Position numbers and translations under genes: made by a program
Assembly: GCA_036936605.1 (NCBI GenBank)
Contig: JAUPFV010000001.1
Span: 73,613,910-73,677,909 of the forward strand
Length of the DNA: 64,000 bases
Source: Limnanthes douglasii subsp. nivea
Lineage: Eukaryota; Streptophyta; Magnoliopsida; Brassicales; Limnanthaceae
Reading direction: 5' to 3'
Shown here: positions 11,481 to 24,731 of the stretch, one piece after another
Layout: the number at the start of each line of letters is the position of its first letter
Numbering within the stretch: the stretch's first letter is position 1
The notes under the pieces: generated by a model
The model's database searches: none
Told to the model about the DNA's origin: nothing
What the model saw: only the letters and a program-made list of their open reading frames with translations

Positions 11481-13373
11481 CCAAGTCATCGGAAGAATAC
11501 TAAAATGCTTTACTTTTTTTTCGTTCGATTCAGAAGGTTTGTGCAAGATGTCATTCTAAGTCAAACCGGATAGATCTCTAGTTAGACCAAAATCCTTGAT
11601 GAGGATAAGACAAAGATGACTCAACCCCAATAGGAGTAGGAAGCCGAACAAACTATCGCAGGGATGAAGAAAGGACAGCTCAAGGCACTACTTGATAAAA
11701 CCTTATACCTTTGGCGACTGAACGAGATAAATGGGCCAAACAAATTCCTAGTATTGAGGATATATTCTTCGAATCAACTAACGATGTAATGAATAATACG
11801 GAGATGAACCTCGTATTGGAGATCTCATGAATATATTTCCTAAATGTCACTTGTGTTCTTGGTGGAATTACGTTCTTAATGATGAGAGACCCAACACATG
11901 TGAATCGACCAGTTACCCTAAAAATGAGCCTCAGATATTTTCCAAAAAATATAGTTACTAAGTGTATGAGCATAGTTGGGAGGAATAAATGAAGAATTTA
12001 TGTCGGATATCTAGAGAAGGTGCAGGGTCCTACTATTGAGGGAAGTGTTTGGGAAAATATTTGGCCAAATGTGTTGCCTTTTGAACAGAAAGTTGTGTTG
12101 GATCTCCCTAGTATTGTTGGTGATGTTTTTGGCAAAGATTATCCTCAAATTCAAATAGCGGAAGGTGTATGTATGTTGAGCATGGTGGCTTGAACCCCCA
12201 TAAGGTTATAATATAACTTGGTTGTGTATGTATATTTTTGTATCTTATGAGGTATTGTTGATAACCAAAGTCCCCATGTTTTGGAGGGAATTTTGCAAAC
12301 CAATCCCCGTTGGGATATTGTGTTATTTTATATGATCATGAATTTTTTTTAATATATATATATGATTATATTTTATATGCTTATATTTTTTATAATCATG
12401 CATTCTTTTTCGTACAATTTACTTTTTAGTGAATTTAAATTCACATACCTATGAAAACTCAAGAATTATAAATTTATGAAATTATCATATTTCTTATTAT
12501 GACAAACTTAAGTTTATTTATGTATTAGTTATCATTATGAATCTTAATGAGTTATGATGCATCATCAACAACAAATACTTATACATTTATTTTTTTGCTA
12601 TGTAGTGCTTATAAGATAAGATAATATTGTTTTACTTGGTAATATAAAAGTGTTTTAGATTTTTTAAGTGGATGTATCACTTTGTAACAAAATATTATCT
12701 AAGCAAAAGAATATAGAAACATTAGGTATGATGTCAACCATGATATGTTAATTTGATGTACGTTAAACTATTATAAATGATTTCTTTATAATTAAAATAA
12801 TAATATTAATTTAAATTTATACCTAAAGATATCATATAAATATAATATTATTATTTTGGTTGTCTAATGAATTGAACCATATACCAACCAATTAAATTAT
12901 GAAATAGGTATTCTCGGTTTTGATCTTTGTATAATAAATATATGAAATTTTACAGTTTAAAATAATAATCCATGGATGATAACCTAAAGATTTATACGTA
13001 GATAATGATTAATTTACGAATAAAAATCAAGTTATAATCTATTAAACAAACATGTATGATGATTAATTTACTAGTGATTATTTCAATTTTAAACTGTTAA
13101 TATTTACTAATTTTATTAAAACAAAAAAATTTGGTTTATTTTTAATCCATTCTATTAATCTAAGTTTTAAAATTCAAACCTCCTCGATTGAAATTCAAAC
13201 ATTTACGGTGATTGAACAAATTTATTATTTTTGCAATTCATTAATATATAATTTATAGCTTACAAATGATATTATTTTGCACACATTAGTATGGATTTTA
13301 TGGATTATAAATGGTAGGTTTGATAGATTGAATATGTAACTTAAGGAATCATTTTTTATAAAAAAAATTAGAT

Positions 13374-13404
<31 letters not shown>

Positions 13405-14214
13405 TTTGTACGATTTTAAGTTTCATATAAACATTTTATCATGATAAAAAATTCATTATTTCGTAACATGTTGATATAGTTTTAATAGATTTGTACATGA
13501 CAAGTTTTTTAGATTAATATGTAATTGAGCAAAGCAATTTTATAAATGTTATTATAATCATTCTGTATTTTAATAGTGTTTCTACTTTTTTAGATTTTAT
13601 AAACTTTTATTTTCATTACAATGAATTGAAAGATATTGTTATACATTTTTTTCATTTTTGAGTCAACAAATTATTTCTAAAAAACTAACACTTTATTTCA
13701 AATTATTGAGTATGCTAAATCTGAATTCATTCGGTTAGAGAGTAAACGTAGAAAGACAAAGCCATTTAAGAGATAAAATAATAAATGCAAGAAAATAATA
13801 ATCATTGTTTACCCTTTCCGATGCCAGTGACATGTTATATTTATACTGTGGGCCTTTGAGTTTTATTGTCCATAAATAAAAATAGTCTCCTATAAGACCT
13901 ATGTTTAGCCTACAACTAATATGACACAACCGGACTTAATATGAGACATTAAGTCTAAGAGATAATTCTCTTATAAAAATAAAAACATAAATAAAAATCC
14001 TAATAAAAATAATTTATGATTAATTTGTTGGATAAATTCATTCACATAATATTTCTCTTAATACATATAGAGAATAACTTGCGCTACAAACCTATAATCG
14101 AACAATAAATATTATATAAGAATATTTCTCAAGCTATAAAGTTGCAATAAGAGTTATTAGTCAATCTAACCATAAATGCATTATATTAAATATATTATTT
14201 AATAGTCTTCCACA
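11481..14214. other. AT-rich intergenic DNA
   Basis: Low-complexity AT-rich sequence with an (AT)n tract at 13376-13400. The only protein-like segment I can support is at 12014-12193. The last 500 bases (about 13700-14210) probably include the 3' LTR of the minus-strand Copia relic that follows, because a GTGGAAGACTATTAAAT polypurine/LTR-start-like junction lies at about 14200-14216 on the minus strand. I could not find a matching second LTR. Confidence 0.4.
12014..12193 (+). pseudogene. Unrecognised protein-coding fragment
   Basis: Fifty-nine codons are open to a TGA, with a protein-like composition: TIEGSVWENIWPNVLPFEQ and then DLPSIVGDVFGKDYPQIQIA. The balanced composition stands out from the AT-rich surroundings. 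There is no start codon at its beginning. I do not recognise the family. It could be an exon left by gene capture or a host pseudogene, or simply chance. Confidence 0.3.
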
Positions 14215-16560
14215 ATTCGATCGGTCGTAAAACAAACGCTCAAATAAGTGAATGACACGAAACATTGTCGATGCAGCCTTTTAATTATGTGTCACATATA
14301 ATACTTTGGAAACTTTGTGATGCGAAAATCTAGAAAAATGTATCAGATTTGTGTTGTATTCCCATGACTGCGGTTCATCATAAGGGAATGAACCAAAAGG
14401 TTAAATAATACTGGAATCGTACCATCACGTAGATGTGCAGGTTTAAGGCACCACAACTTATACCATTTTACTCCTTCTGGATTGTCGGGGAACAAACATT
14501 TTAGTGCACTTGGCATAATTTTATTGTATTTCAAATGTGTATAGGTAGCACATCTGAACACTCCTTTTATTTTGCTCAGGCATCTTGAGGATAAAGAAAC
14601 GTAAGCGTCGTAGATTGGCTTTTATTGATGATATATGCAGTCGTTGTCACGGCTTCTCTCCAAAACTTTCGATTCATACCAGTTATATGAAGCACACATC
14701 TATCCCGTTCCTGCACGGTTTGATTCATTCTCTCGGCATGCACATTCTATTAGTGAGTCATAATTGCAGTTCAGTGAGCTTTGCATAATAACCATTAAAC
14801 TCTTTGTTCACAAACTCCCAACCATTATCAATCTCTATCTGTACAATATTTTTCCGGTTTGATTCTCTACTAAAGTCTTTAAGTTCACAATGTCAGCAAA
14901 CACTTAATCCTTGGTTTTCAAAAGTATAACCCGTAATTTCCTAGAATAGTCATCAATCAACGAATTAAAGTATCTTGCAGCACCTATGGTAGGTTCTCGT
15001 GTTGTACCGCAAAGTTTTGAATTAACATAATCAAGTACTTCATTGGATGACTGGTTGTTGGGCAGAAACTTCATCCTCTTGCTCTTACATAATACGCATC
15101 TTTCACAAAATCTCCGCTTCTGAATTGATTCACCATCTAATAACCCATGTTTACTTAGTTTACTTTTAGTCCCTTCTTACTTAAATTCTAAAACCACAAC
15201 CTGGTAGAATACTTTACCACACTAGACACACACCCTACTACAGAGCCATCGAGAACTAACACACAATTAGTCTTATTGACTTTTATAACAACAAGAGAGC
15301 CTTGTAAGACTCTAAAATCTACCATCTCCACCCATATAGGTTAAGCCTTCTGCATCCAACATCCCAATAGAAAGAAAGTTACGTTTAATATTGGGTATAT
15401 ACCTTACGTTGATAATTACTCTCTCAAGCCATGTCGAAAACTTAAGCCAAACTATTACAATCCCTTTGACATTGCAGAATTTTTTAATCCTGATGATGAT
15501 CCTTCCATCATCAAGAATTCATATGTCTTCAACCAATTCTTATTGGAAGTCATGTGAAACGATGCACCCAAATCCAACACCCATTTATTGTTATACCTAC
15601 AAGAATAAAAAGTCATTAAACCATCAGCTGACTCACAATCATTAGACATCATTGAAACGTCTTTGGCTTTGGTCTTCTGATATTTCTTTTCTTTTCTTTT
15701 ATCTGGGCAGTTACGGCTGATATATCCTTTCTTTTGCATGTCCAGTAGATTTTCTTTGAACCCGTACCAAACCTCTTACACTTTGACCGATATTTTTCTA
15801 TTCTCTCACTTGAATCTCTCTTCTTTAATCGACCATTCACACTCGGTTTTTTCCTTTCAAGATCACCCATCATACACTCTTTTTTTAAAGATCTTTGAAG
15901 TTCAATGTGCTCTTGACTTCAAACATTTTAAGAGAGTCTTTCTCGTACAGCGTGGTGTCCATGATGTATTAATACTTATTTTCCAAAGAAGTTAGAAGGA
16001 TGATTATTTGGTCATCATCCTCCATCTTTTGGACCAACTATGTTAAAGTAAAGTATGATTCGGTTGTAATCATCTAGGTGCATCCGGATCTCTATATTAT
16101 TTTATCCATAGACAGCGTATAGATTTATTTTTTCATATATAATATGTTCGTCGAGGACTTCTTCATGTAAATCGCCTCCAGCCTATTCCATATCTCCACC
16201 ACCATAGGCTCTTCGGATACATCTCCTAGCATTGCATCTCACAAGCTTAATATGAGGGCACTATGAGTTTTAGACGGTAGCATGTCATTAACCTGTGTAT
16301 ATTTATCATCGATAGTTAACCTTAATTCTTTAGAGGTTGAAATCATTAGAGCCGTCAATTTTTTCTTGGATAAACTTCATTAAACTCATCATTCGTCGCT
16401 TTCCAGTTTCCAGGCGAGATCTACTTTTATAACCTTCATATTTGTGCTCGATGTACTTATTATATTGTTGTTCCACACTCATCGTGCCACTTGTTAGAGA
16501 AAACCACCGTTCACTCAAGACAAGAGCTGATATATCGATTAACAAACCTTCGGAGAATAA
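14215..16560 (-). pseudogene. Copia retrotransposon relic lacking reverse transcriptase
   Basis: On the minus strand, 16545-16330 encodes gag-like sequence (NKYIEHKYEGYKSRSRLETG, KFIQEKIDGSNDF). 15739-15455 holds the zinc knuckle region KKGYISRNCPDKRK and the protease block WVLDLGASFHMTSNKNWL. 15070-14800 gives integrase remnants, and 14500-14340 gives the post-integrase motif PDNPEGVKWYKLWCLKP. It then passes almost directly to an LTR-like junction near 14210, so the reverse transcriptase and RNase H are missing. In the protease the catalytic D-S-G is changed to D-L-G. It has many stops. Confidence 0.75.
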
Positions 16561-17145
16561 AATTAATCATGTTTAAGATGAACAACAAATAAAAAAAAAT
16601 AAAAAAAACCAAACACACAATTCAGATTTAACATGGTTCGGATTGTAAAAATAAATCCTACAACCATAGGCTGGACACTATTTTTATTAATAAATAAGTT
16701 ACAGAAAAACTCTCAAACACAAATGACTCAATCATTTATGAATTTTTATAAATAAATAAGTTGTATAAAAAATCTCTATAACCAAAAAATGATGTCATTC
16801 ACAAACTTTTTTTAATGGTTATCTTTTATCTCGTTTATAAAAAAACAAAAAAATAAAAAAACAAAACAAAACAAAACATCGGAGTTATCTTTACTTTAAT
16901 AAACAAATATGATAACTCTTAATCTATTAATTAAAAGTTCTAATTAATAAAGAATATCCGATTGATTAAAAAAATCAAACTGATACGAAAAAACCTGTTT
17001 AAATAGAATATTCCCGTTGAAGTTATTTCTGCCTACATTTAAGAGTAAGAAACAAAACAAAAGATATACTTTATACAAATAGAATAAAACATATGGTACA
17101 TAATCTAAGGATCAGGATAAAAGAAGGGAAAGATGCAGTTCACGA
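16561..17145. other. AT-rich spacer between Copia relic and host gene
   Basis: A-rich runs and weakly repeated AATAAATAAG segments. It could include the 5' LTR of the minus-strand Copia relic and the 3' untranslated region of the next gene, but I see no diagnostic motif. Confidence 0.35.
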
Positions 17146-19453
17146 TCAGTCTTTAGTTTCCGAGTCTTCAGATATGCTGGAAAGAAATTTAGGGAGAGAT
17201 ACTATCCGCGGAAGATTAAGAAGAAGCTCCCCCAAAGAGTCCTTCCTCGACAAAGAGCTCCGGCACTTTGACCCTGACTGCTGGACTTCATGTAAGCTCA
17301 TCTCATCCTCATTCGGTCTATGAGTTTTCTCAATCACACCAGCACATACCTCTAAAACAATATCATTTATTAATTCACATAATAGCACTGTCATAATGAG
17401 TAGTCGATCTAACTTATTCACCTCACCATATATATGCTGGATCATGCAACTATATTCAGACCATCAATGCAAATATTTTCAGTATTTGTTATTGGTTCGT
17501 TACTATCGGACCATGCTTGATGGATATTGGGTCTAACACAGTCACTCTCAATTCTAAAAGACGTCTAAAAACATGTTCCTTGACCATATAGTATACAAAA
17601 TTTTGGTGTCTGCGTCACCATTATGAGATTTTCTTTCATGCTTGGTTCCGATTTAAGACCCTATGGAAAATGGAAATGGCACACTATTAAAGATGTTCTT
17701 GCGAGAAAGATTTACAACCTATACAAGCAAGTAAAAAATAATAGTAATTTCTATCTGATGATGATGTCTCTAATTTGTGGAAGTAACGTGGTTTTAATCG
17801 AAAAAACGAGATTTCTAATTTATAACTGAAGGTTTTTACCTGAACTAGATGAAAGAGTCTTGTAGCCAAAATTATTATAGAAACCAATTTGCTCAACTAT
17901 CGACGACGAGTTAACAACATCAGATCCATCCATACTCTTCGGTTCAGCTTCATAAAAAGATTCATCTGGATAAACAAAGGTCGGACTTCTGGATTCGTAA
18001 AACGGAGATTCCAACTTAATTTGAGGCCCTTGACTAAGCAACTTAAGATGCGCATCACACTGAATAAGCTTTTCAAAGTGCTTGCTTAACGGCCCACGTG
18101 GACACACTAGATAATGCCGCCTATATGCACGAAACCAATATCATCGTTTGCTCTTCGCACATCAAATAAGAAACAACAAGTACACACGGTTGCTATGTAA
18201 ATGCTAAAATGTAATCAACTTTAACATTAGGTGTAGTTTTTGTACTACTTTGGCTTTGAGGTTATAAATAGAAAAACCAAGACTATTGGGTGGAGCTACT
18301 TCATAAGAGTTAGCTTCCTAAGATATCAACTAAGATGTAACCATTTTGGTACCTATAATTGCTTGCTCGTCCTCCGGTAAAATCAGAAGTCACCTGCCAC
18401 AAGGTATGCTTTCTCGGTTGTGGATTTGTCTCCTTAAAGAAAAGCGGCTGCTTCGCTAACTACAATAGATAAGAACACGAAAATTACAGTTTCATATGGG
18501 TAAAGGACATGAAACCACTCTAGAAAAAGAAAATAAATTACCACAACATCCAAAGTCGCAGCCCCAGCCCTGGCTTCGTGGTAGTTGGCCTTAATCGAAA
18601 CAATATCTGACCATTGAATTTCAATCTTATTCTTTAGACCTCCCTCGAGCATTTCCCAAACAAGCTTATGTTTTGAAAAATAAAATTTCGCGACCAAATC
18701 TCCTTCGTGTTTCGACTTATACTACAACCAAACACGACAGAATTAGTTTAGTAAAAACATAAAACATCAATTCCCACCACTTTTGTATGTGCCTGCATAC
18801 CTCCCAGGTACCAATCTGAATAAGCGAGGCTGGAAAATTCGAAGCCTTGAGCTTGTCAGTAGAGACTGAGTTTGGCTTCCAGTCTTTCTTCTTTCGTTTG
18901 GTTGGCTTAGTTTCTTGTTGAACAAGTTTTGTTTGTAACAAATCCAAAAAGGATGGAGTTTTTTTTAGACGCAAACCTAACGGAGGCTCTTCAAGGTCTC
19001 TAAGCGGGTTGCAAAGTGTTGGAGGTGCTGAAAATCGTACAGGCTCCAAATTACATTTCTGGGAAGACGAAAGACATAAAAATTACATATTACGCTGCAT
19101 CGTATGCCCATAAATCGACAATCTTGGGTAGATTTGAAGTCTACATATTTAATAAGACACCAAACTATCATAATATATAGATGAGTTTGCTCTGTTTTCT
19201 CATTTAATAACCTTCGAAGCATAAATATCATATACTTTCACATGACTTGTCTATTACATAATCAATTAACAGTCACTTAGGTTCTGTAAGATCAACTTTC
19301 AACATGAATTGATTAATTCATATCGTTCTATGTAATTATATAACAATTTATATGACATGTAATGACAATATAGATATGTATATAGAGATAGAAAAAAAAA
19401 GAATCATCGTCCTCAACTTTCACTTTGTGTCTTGAAGTCATGATTTGAACCAT
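17146..19453 (-). CDS. ASG1-like protein gene (spliced host gene, possibly damaged)
   Basis: Minus-strand exons carry the conserved blocks of the plant family of Arabidopsis ASG1 (ALTERED SEED GERMINATION 1), whose biochemical role is not clear to me. A first exon begins at ATG 19453 (MVQIMTSRHKVKVEDD); its end is uncertain. Exon 19058-18801 gives NLEPVRFSAPP, LGLRLKKTPSFLDLLQTKL and LKASNFPASLIQIGTWE. Exon 18721-18542 gives VAKFYFSKHKLVWEMLEGGL and KIEIQWSDIVSIKANY. Exon 18459-18353 gives LAKQPLFFKETNPQPRKHTL. Exon 18120-17840 gives CPRGPLSKHFEKLIQCD. The last exon, about 17351-17146, gives SRKDSLGELLLNLPRIVSLP. The GT..AG junctions preserve phase between exons 2 and 5. The exon near 17500-17800 could not be resolved, so a broken copy is possible. 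The family assignment is from memory of the conserved blocks. Confidence 0.65.
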
Positions 19454-19624
19454 ACTAATAATACCTTTAAGGTTTCACTGAAAAAAGAGGTGGAAAATTT
19501 GCTATTCTTAGGAATTCTTTGGTTTTTTGGTCAAGTTTGTATTTGGAATGATCGAGAAACAGAGTAAAGAATGATTTTGATTTTGTGTGAGCTGGGTTTT
19601 ATCTTTCTTGGGTTCAGTTGCCGA

Positions 19625-19634
19625 CTATATATAC
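19625..19634 (-). promoter_or_regulatory. TATA box of the ASG1-like gene
   Basis: The minus strand reads GTATATATAG, about 170 bases before the proposed start codon, leaving a leader of roughly 140 bases. Just upstream on the minus strand is TCACGTCACTG, an ACGT-core element of the kind bound by plant bZIP factors. Confidence 0.5.
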
Positions 19635-19639
19635 AGTGA

Positions 19640-20079
19640 CGTGATAAGTTTTTAACTCTTTAGATGGTTGTCACGTATACGTTTGATGCCACCGTGGAAC
19701 CGGGCTCGACGGCAGGTATCGTATTTGTATCGGTTAGTAGAAGAAGTAAGAGCAAGGGATGATTTTTTATCGGTTTTTTATAATAAAAGAAAAATTCAAA
19801 CACATTACGTATAAGAGAGTTTTATATTTGTTTTTTTTATTTAAATTTTCAAAAGAGGTATTATTTTATTTTTATTTTTATTTTTATTTTTTTAATTATT
19901 TTCATGTTTATTTTAGGATAAGTTATCTTAAATAATTTTTAAAATATCGGAGGAGTAGATAACATCACGAAGTGGAACTCGTTTAAAATAATAAAATTCA
20001 AAAAATATACTGATTTATTTGAGCGCTCGTCTTTCTTTTATCATATAAAATGTTCCAGCGGTCTTATTGGAGCTTACTA
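19640..20079. other. Upstream region of the ASG1-like gene, AT-rich
   Basis: Promoter-proximal DNA grading into T-rich sequence. A boundary of the adjacent hAT relic may lie here, but I could not find its terminal repeat. Confidence 0.35.
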
Positions 20080-22510
20080 ACTATGCAATCTCTTCTTCAA
20101 TATACACTAACAAATAACCTCTCAAAAATTTCATTCGACTATAAAAACTTTTTTTCACTATATTAATAACGAAAAAGCTATCTCGGATGATGCAGTGGAT
20201 GCATAAAGTGTCAAGACAAGACGTAAAAGTCTATTAGTAAATACACTTTGAATTTCCTTGTTGTCACAGTTTCTTAACATAAATCACCAAGACTAGAAAT
20301 GTCCTTAAAATTTGGATTAGTGGGAATATTTCTCCCATAATAATGTAATTCATACTTCAAACGAATTTTTCTTCTTCGAAAAGACCATGAGGATAGAATT
20401 TTTCATCAAGCAAACAAATATTCTCTACACTGAATAATGTGTAACCATCTTTAGGATTCAATGATCTACTTAAAATGAAAAGCTATGTTGCTTGTTCACT
20501 AAACCTATTATTAATCTCTTACAATTGTTGATCAATGACAATGACAAATATTTCTACTCTGTAATGATATTCCATTGTCGTTGTTTGTTTTTTTTCCTTG
20601 TTGTTGAAGAGATTTCAGTATATCAAAATAAGGAGCAGCCATGTCTAGAATCAAGATATATCTCTCACAAAATAATCTCACGTTCTCTTAAAGATTTTCC
20701 AACCATCACTTTTTAATTTTTGAATCAGTAACTTTGTAGTGGAAACCAAATGCATAACATTTATAACATCCTGATTTGATTTTTTTTTTTTTTTGCAATG
20801 CTCGATAAAGTGAATCGGTAATAGCTATAATTACATTTACCACATGCAAAATAAAAATAAATTCATACGAGGCATTCAAAGCATCTCCTCCTTGAGAAAA
20901 AGTTGTCCCTTGAGCAGTTATCTCAATTAAAACAGAACGAGTAGCACCATACTTTCTTATCAAGCTCCACATTATTGTAAAATGCGAGCTCTATGTAGTA
21001 TCTACGGGACATTGTAGTGTTCCAATTTGATTTAAACATTTACTCGTCTGAATCTCCTCGATATCATTTACATGTTTAATTTTAGCAATATGATTTTCCT
21101 CCAAGTCATCATGACGTTTAGTAGAACTTGTCATGACATTGATAATAAAAACCAAATGTTGAAAGAATATATGAATCTAATGTACTTCTCTTTTTGTAGC
21201 AACAAATGCTAACTGTAATTGATGTGCCCAACAATGAATGTAATAAGCATAACGAAAATATTTAGGAAATAATGTTTGTAGTCCATTTAATCCACCCGCC
21301 ATATAACTAGCATCGTCGTACCTTAGCCTTTGATGTTCTGAACATTAAGATTATTATTAAACAAAATAACACAAATTTTATTTTTTATAGTTAAAGAAGT
21401 CATTTCTTTAACATGGACTAAATCGAAGAATCTTTCTTTCATTAAACCTTTTCTATCATAAAATCTAACTACAATTGTCATTGCTCCCTCTTTGAAATAT
21501 TTCTAGATTCATCTATAATTAAATAATATTTTACATTACCAATTGTCTCATAAACCATACTTTCGACCTTTCTCGCAAAAAAAATGTAGAAGCTCTTTTT
21601 TGAATTTTTGGTGAAGTCTTTTTGGCATTTTTCGAACCTTTATATAAAATAAAAAAATTTACTTCACTATTGTATGATTCCAAAAGTTTTAACATCTCCA
21701 AAAATTCCCTTGGTTTCTAAGCTGCAACTTTCATCATGTCCTCTAAAAGTACAAGCTTGGAATGTTAATCATTTTATTATTTTTATTGATGTTTTAATAC
21801 GCAACCGAATTCGTTTAATTTTTTCTTCACTCTGCTTCTCAAATATTTTTTCCAAGTGACATGGTTGATTTATTAAATTAAAAAACAATTAGTCGCGAAA
21901 CAGTGGGCTAAACTAGAATTCTTTTCTTTTCCAATATGACATAAAAAGTATAATCTTTTACGTTATCTACTTTCTATAAATGTCAAAACCCTTAACAATG
22001 AATGTAATTGAACCACGCATTTCGAATGATTTTTCTGCAAAAAGAAAATAATAAAAAATAGTATGTTGCATCTTTATCAGGGGAAAACTCTAACCAATGA
22101 ACGTATTAAAACCAAGATTTTTAAAATTGATGAGGATGTTGTCCAATTCCTGAGTAAGGATAAACTTGTGTTGGTTGATGCGGACGAAGATCAATATATC
22201 CCCTCCTAACTAAATCTTCTTCTTTTTTCATCATAAGACTCAATTTTTCTACGCAAACAATGATCTCGTATCAAAAAAACTGAAATCATTTTTGCTAATA
22301 GTTTCATAAACAATACCTTCATCAATGGTCTTGGAATTTTGAAGAGGTTGGTCTTGCTCAATGTTGGTTTCTTCAAAAATAGCAGGTTTATCTTCGTCGA
22401 CTATAATTGAGGTTGTAGTTTGTGCTTGTATATCATTTTCACAAATATTTTGCTTTTTTGGGGATTTAGAAAATGAAATAATTTATTTTCTCTTGGTTTT
22501 ATTCATGCTT
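20080..22510 (-). pseudogene. hAT-superfamily transposase relic (DUF4371 type)
   Basis: The minus strand gives a long, stop-ridden transposase-like protein. Near 22450 is an N-terminal region with PKKQN and DIQAQTTTS. Near 21870-21500 comes a TTF-type-like region, then KVESMVYETIGNVKYYLIID, matching the core with a catalytic Asp. Near 20580-20380 is YHYRVEIFVIVIDQQLQEIN followed by NRFSEQATQLF and LNPKDGYTLFSVENI. This order is that of the large plant hAT proteins with DUF4371 and a C-terminal dimerisation region. Stops occur every few dozen codons, so it is an old relic. The right end may lie near 22850, where CAGGGTGAGCCCCGG-type sequence reads on the minus strand. Confidence 0.65.
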
Positions 22511-23104
22511 CAAATAAGAAAGTATAGAAGAACATAGTTAGATATTGTAAATTAGTATTTATGTAATTGGGGGTTTTAGGAATGAGAAATTGACATTAGA
22601 CAGTTTAGACTTATAAATGTGATTAATATTACAATATTTAATCAAATTCATTTTGTTTTCATAAATCTTAATACAACAAAACCATTTTAGTTCTAAATAA
22701 AATTTTATAATACTAAAAGGGACAGGAGACATATATTAGGGGGATAGATCATATATTTAAAAAAAAGTTTAAAAAAACACAAAATTTTCGGTGCTACGGT
22801 ATAGTTGGTGGGAACCGGGGCTCACCCTGGTCCCTTCTAGTTCTGTCTCAATACACTTGGAATTTAAAGTTTACCAAAAATTACATGCAACATAAAATTT
22901 TCCAACAATACTTGTAAAAACACATTGTACACGTGACACATACTCATTTCAACGAGAGACTAAAATTGATTTTACAATTTGTTATCTTCAACCTTCAAAA
23001 CTCTATATCTTTCAAACTCTAACTTAAAAAATCAATATATATATATATAAAGACAAAGAAAACAAAATCCATGAGTCGTGTGTTTAGATTATTATTTTCA
23101 AGGT
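22511..23104. other. Flank of hAT relic and AT-rich DNA
   Basis: A short GC-richer block at 22790-22850 may be an end of the hAT element. The rest is AT-rich with no supported gene. Confidence 0.3.
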
Positions 23105-23755
23105 CAAATTCGCAATGAGATTGTTCTTAATTTTGTAATTACACAATAGTTGTTTTTCTCAACCAAATTACATATAGGTAGTTGTTTCCAGACTTATTTT
23201 GCAACTAAATTACATATAATTTCGCAATCTCATTTTTTTATTAAAATAAGTCACCATCGCAACTACAAAAAAAGTTAGTTGTTCCGCAACTATTTTCTTC
23301 TTATTTTTATGACATTTTGCACGTATTTTGGCAACTAAACAATAATTATTTTTTCACAACCAAATAGCACTAAACTGCGCAACTCAAACTTTGTTTTTTT
23401 AAACATTTTTTCACCATAAAAATGCACAAATTTTGCAACTATAAAAAGATATATAATTTACATCCAAGTAAAACTTATTTTCACGATATAAGCTTGTATT
23501 TTGTTTGTTCACACAATGAGACTTATTTAGCAACCAAAGTCTTATTTTCGTAACTTTTTTCTTCGTATTTTTGTAACATATTTGCATGTATTTTCGTAAC
23601 TAAACAATACTTATTTTTTTCAAACAAATTATATGTAATTTCGTAACTAAACGACAATTGTTTTTTACTACCAAATTACACATGATATTATAACTACAGA
23701 ATAGTTGATTTTTTTTAACTAATTTACACGTGATTTTGAAACTAAAATTATTCGA
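23105..23755 (+). repeat. Degenerate tandem repeat, unit about 50-60 bp
   Basis: A unit close to TTTCGTAACTAAACRACA, then a T run, ACAACCAAATTACA and TGATATT, recurs many times with drift. Clear copies lie around 23195, 23320, 23590, 23640 and 23690. There is no open frame. It looks like a decayed minisatellite. Confidence 0.5.
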
Positions 23756-24045
23756 AAATACTTTTCATGGATCTAGTTTTTTCCGCCGTATAAAATAAAA
23801 TCAATTAGATTTTCATATATATTTTTATAAGTATGGTTTGAAAGATACGATATTTTAAAAAAACAAAAAACTAGGAGAGAGAAAACTTATTATGGGTATA
23901 TTCATACTAAAAAAATTGACGTGTTAATATTAATTGAACAATATGTAGGTATCAATAATTTATCTAATCTTGGATTGTTATTGATAAATAAGTTTGGTGT
24001 TGGTGGTTACTGGTAGATTACCCATTATTTTAGTATATTGCTTAT

Positions 24046-24731
24046 TAGTTGGAAATGTATAGATGGCTATGTTATGATGTATTTAGTTAAAGTGGTTCAA
24101 TAAATGAATAATTGGATTGTTTATATATTTTGGAATTGGAAACAAATAGGTAAGAACCTATTATGGAGGTGTAAGTATAGATATCAAGTTAAATTTGGAC
24201 TCTCTAAAGGATTAGATCCAAATATTAACACTTCAGACTGAGCTAATAAGTATAGGGACGAAATTGATTAAATCAATGTAGTGAGTTATAGTTTATGGCC
24301 ATAGAGCGAACTAAAGGGGTATAATGTGATTTAGTTAGAGTTAAACCTAAATTGCATTATATATTAGGATATTACGGTAATATTCCTTCAACTGTTGTAA
24401 TTTGAATTATCGTTCTTAGTGGTTAGATTCACCATAAAACCCTGGCTATATTTCTCTTCTCTTCTCCAAGTTTCTTTAACAGATCGATCAAAAACCTAAA
24501 AACAAGATTGCATATTGATCAAGAACACAAGAATAGGATTTAAGAGACGCGATAAAATAGAAGATCTACAAAAGGATCGGATCTACAATAAGAACCTTGT
24601 TACTGTAATTCGTAACTACTAAAATGAATAACCTATAAGTAAGATTCTGCATCTAATTCTAGTATGATATCGACACAAAGAACGATTTAGGTATAATAAT
24701 GACTTTATTGAGCAATTCAATATATTTCATC
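24046..24731 (+). repeat. 5' LTR of old Copia element
   Basis: Matches 29440-30123 over its length with frequent substitutions and small gaps. The start is approximate because the ends have drifted. No target duplication could be recognised. Confidence 0.7.
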
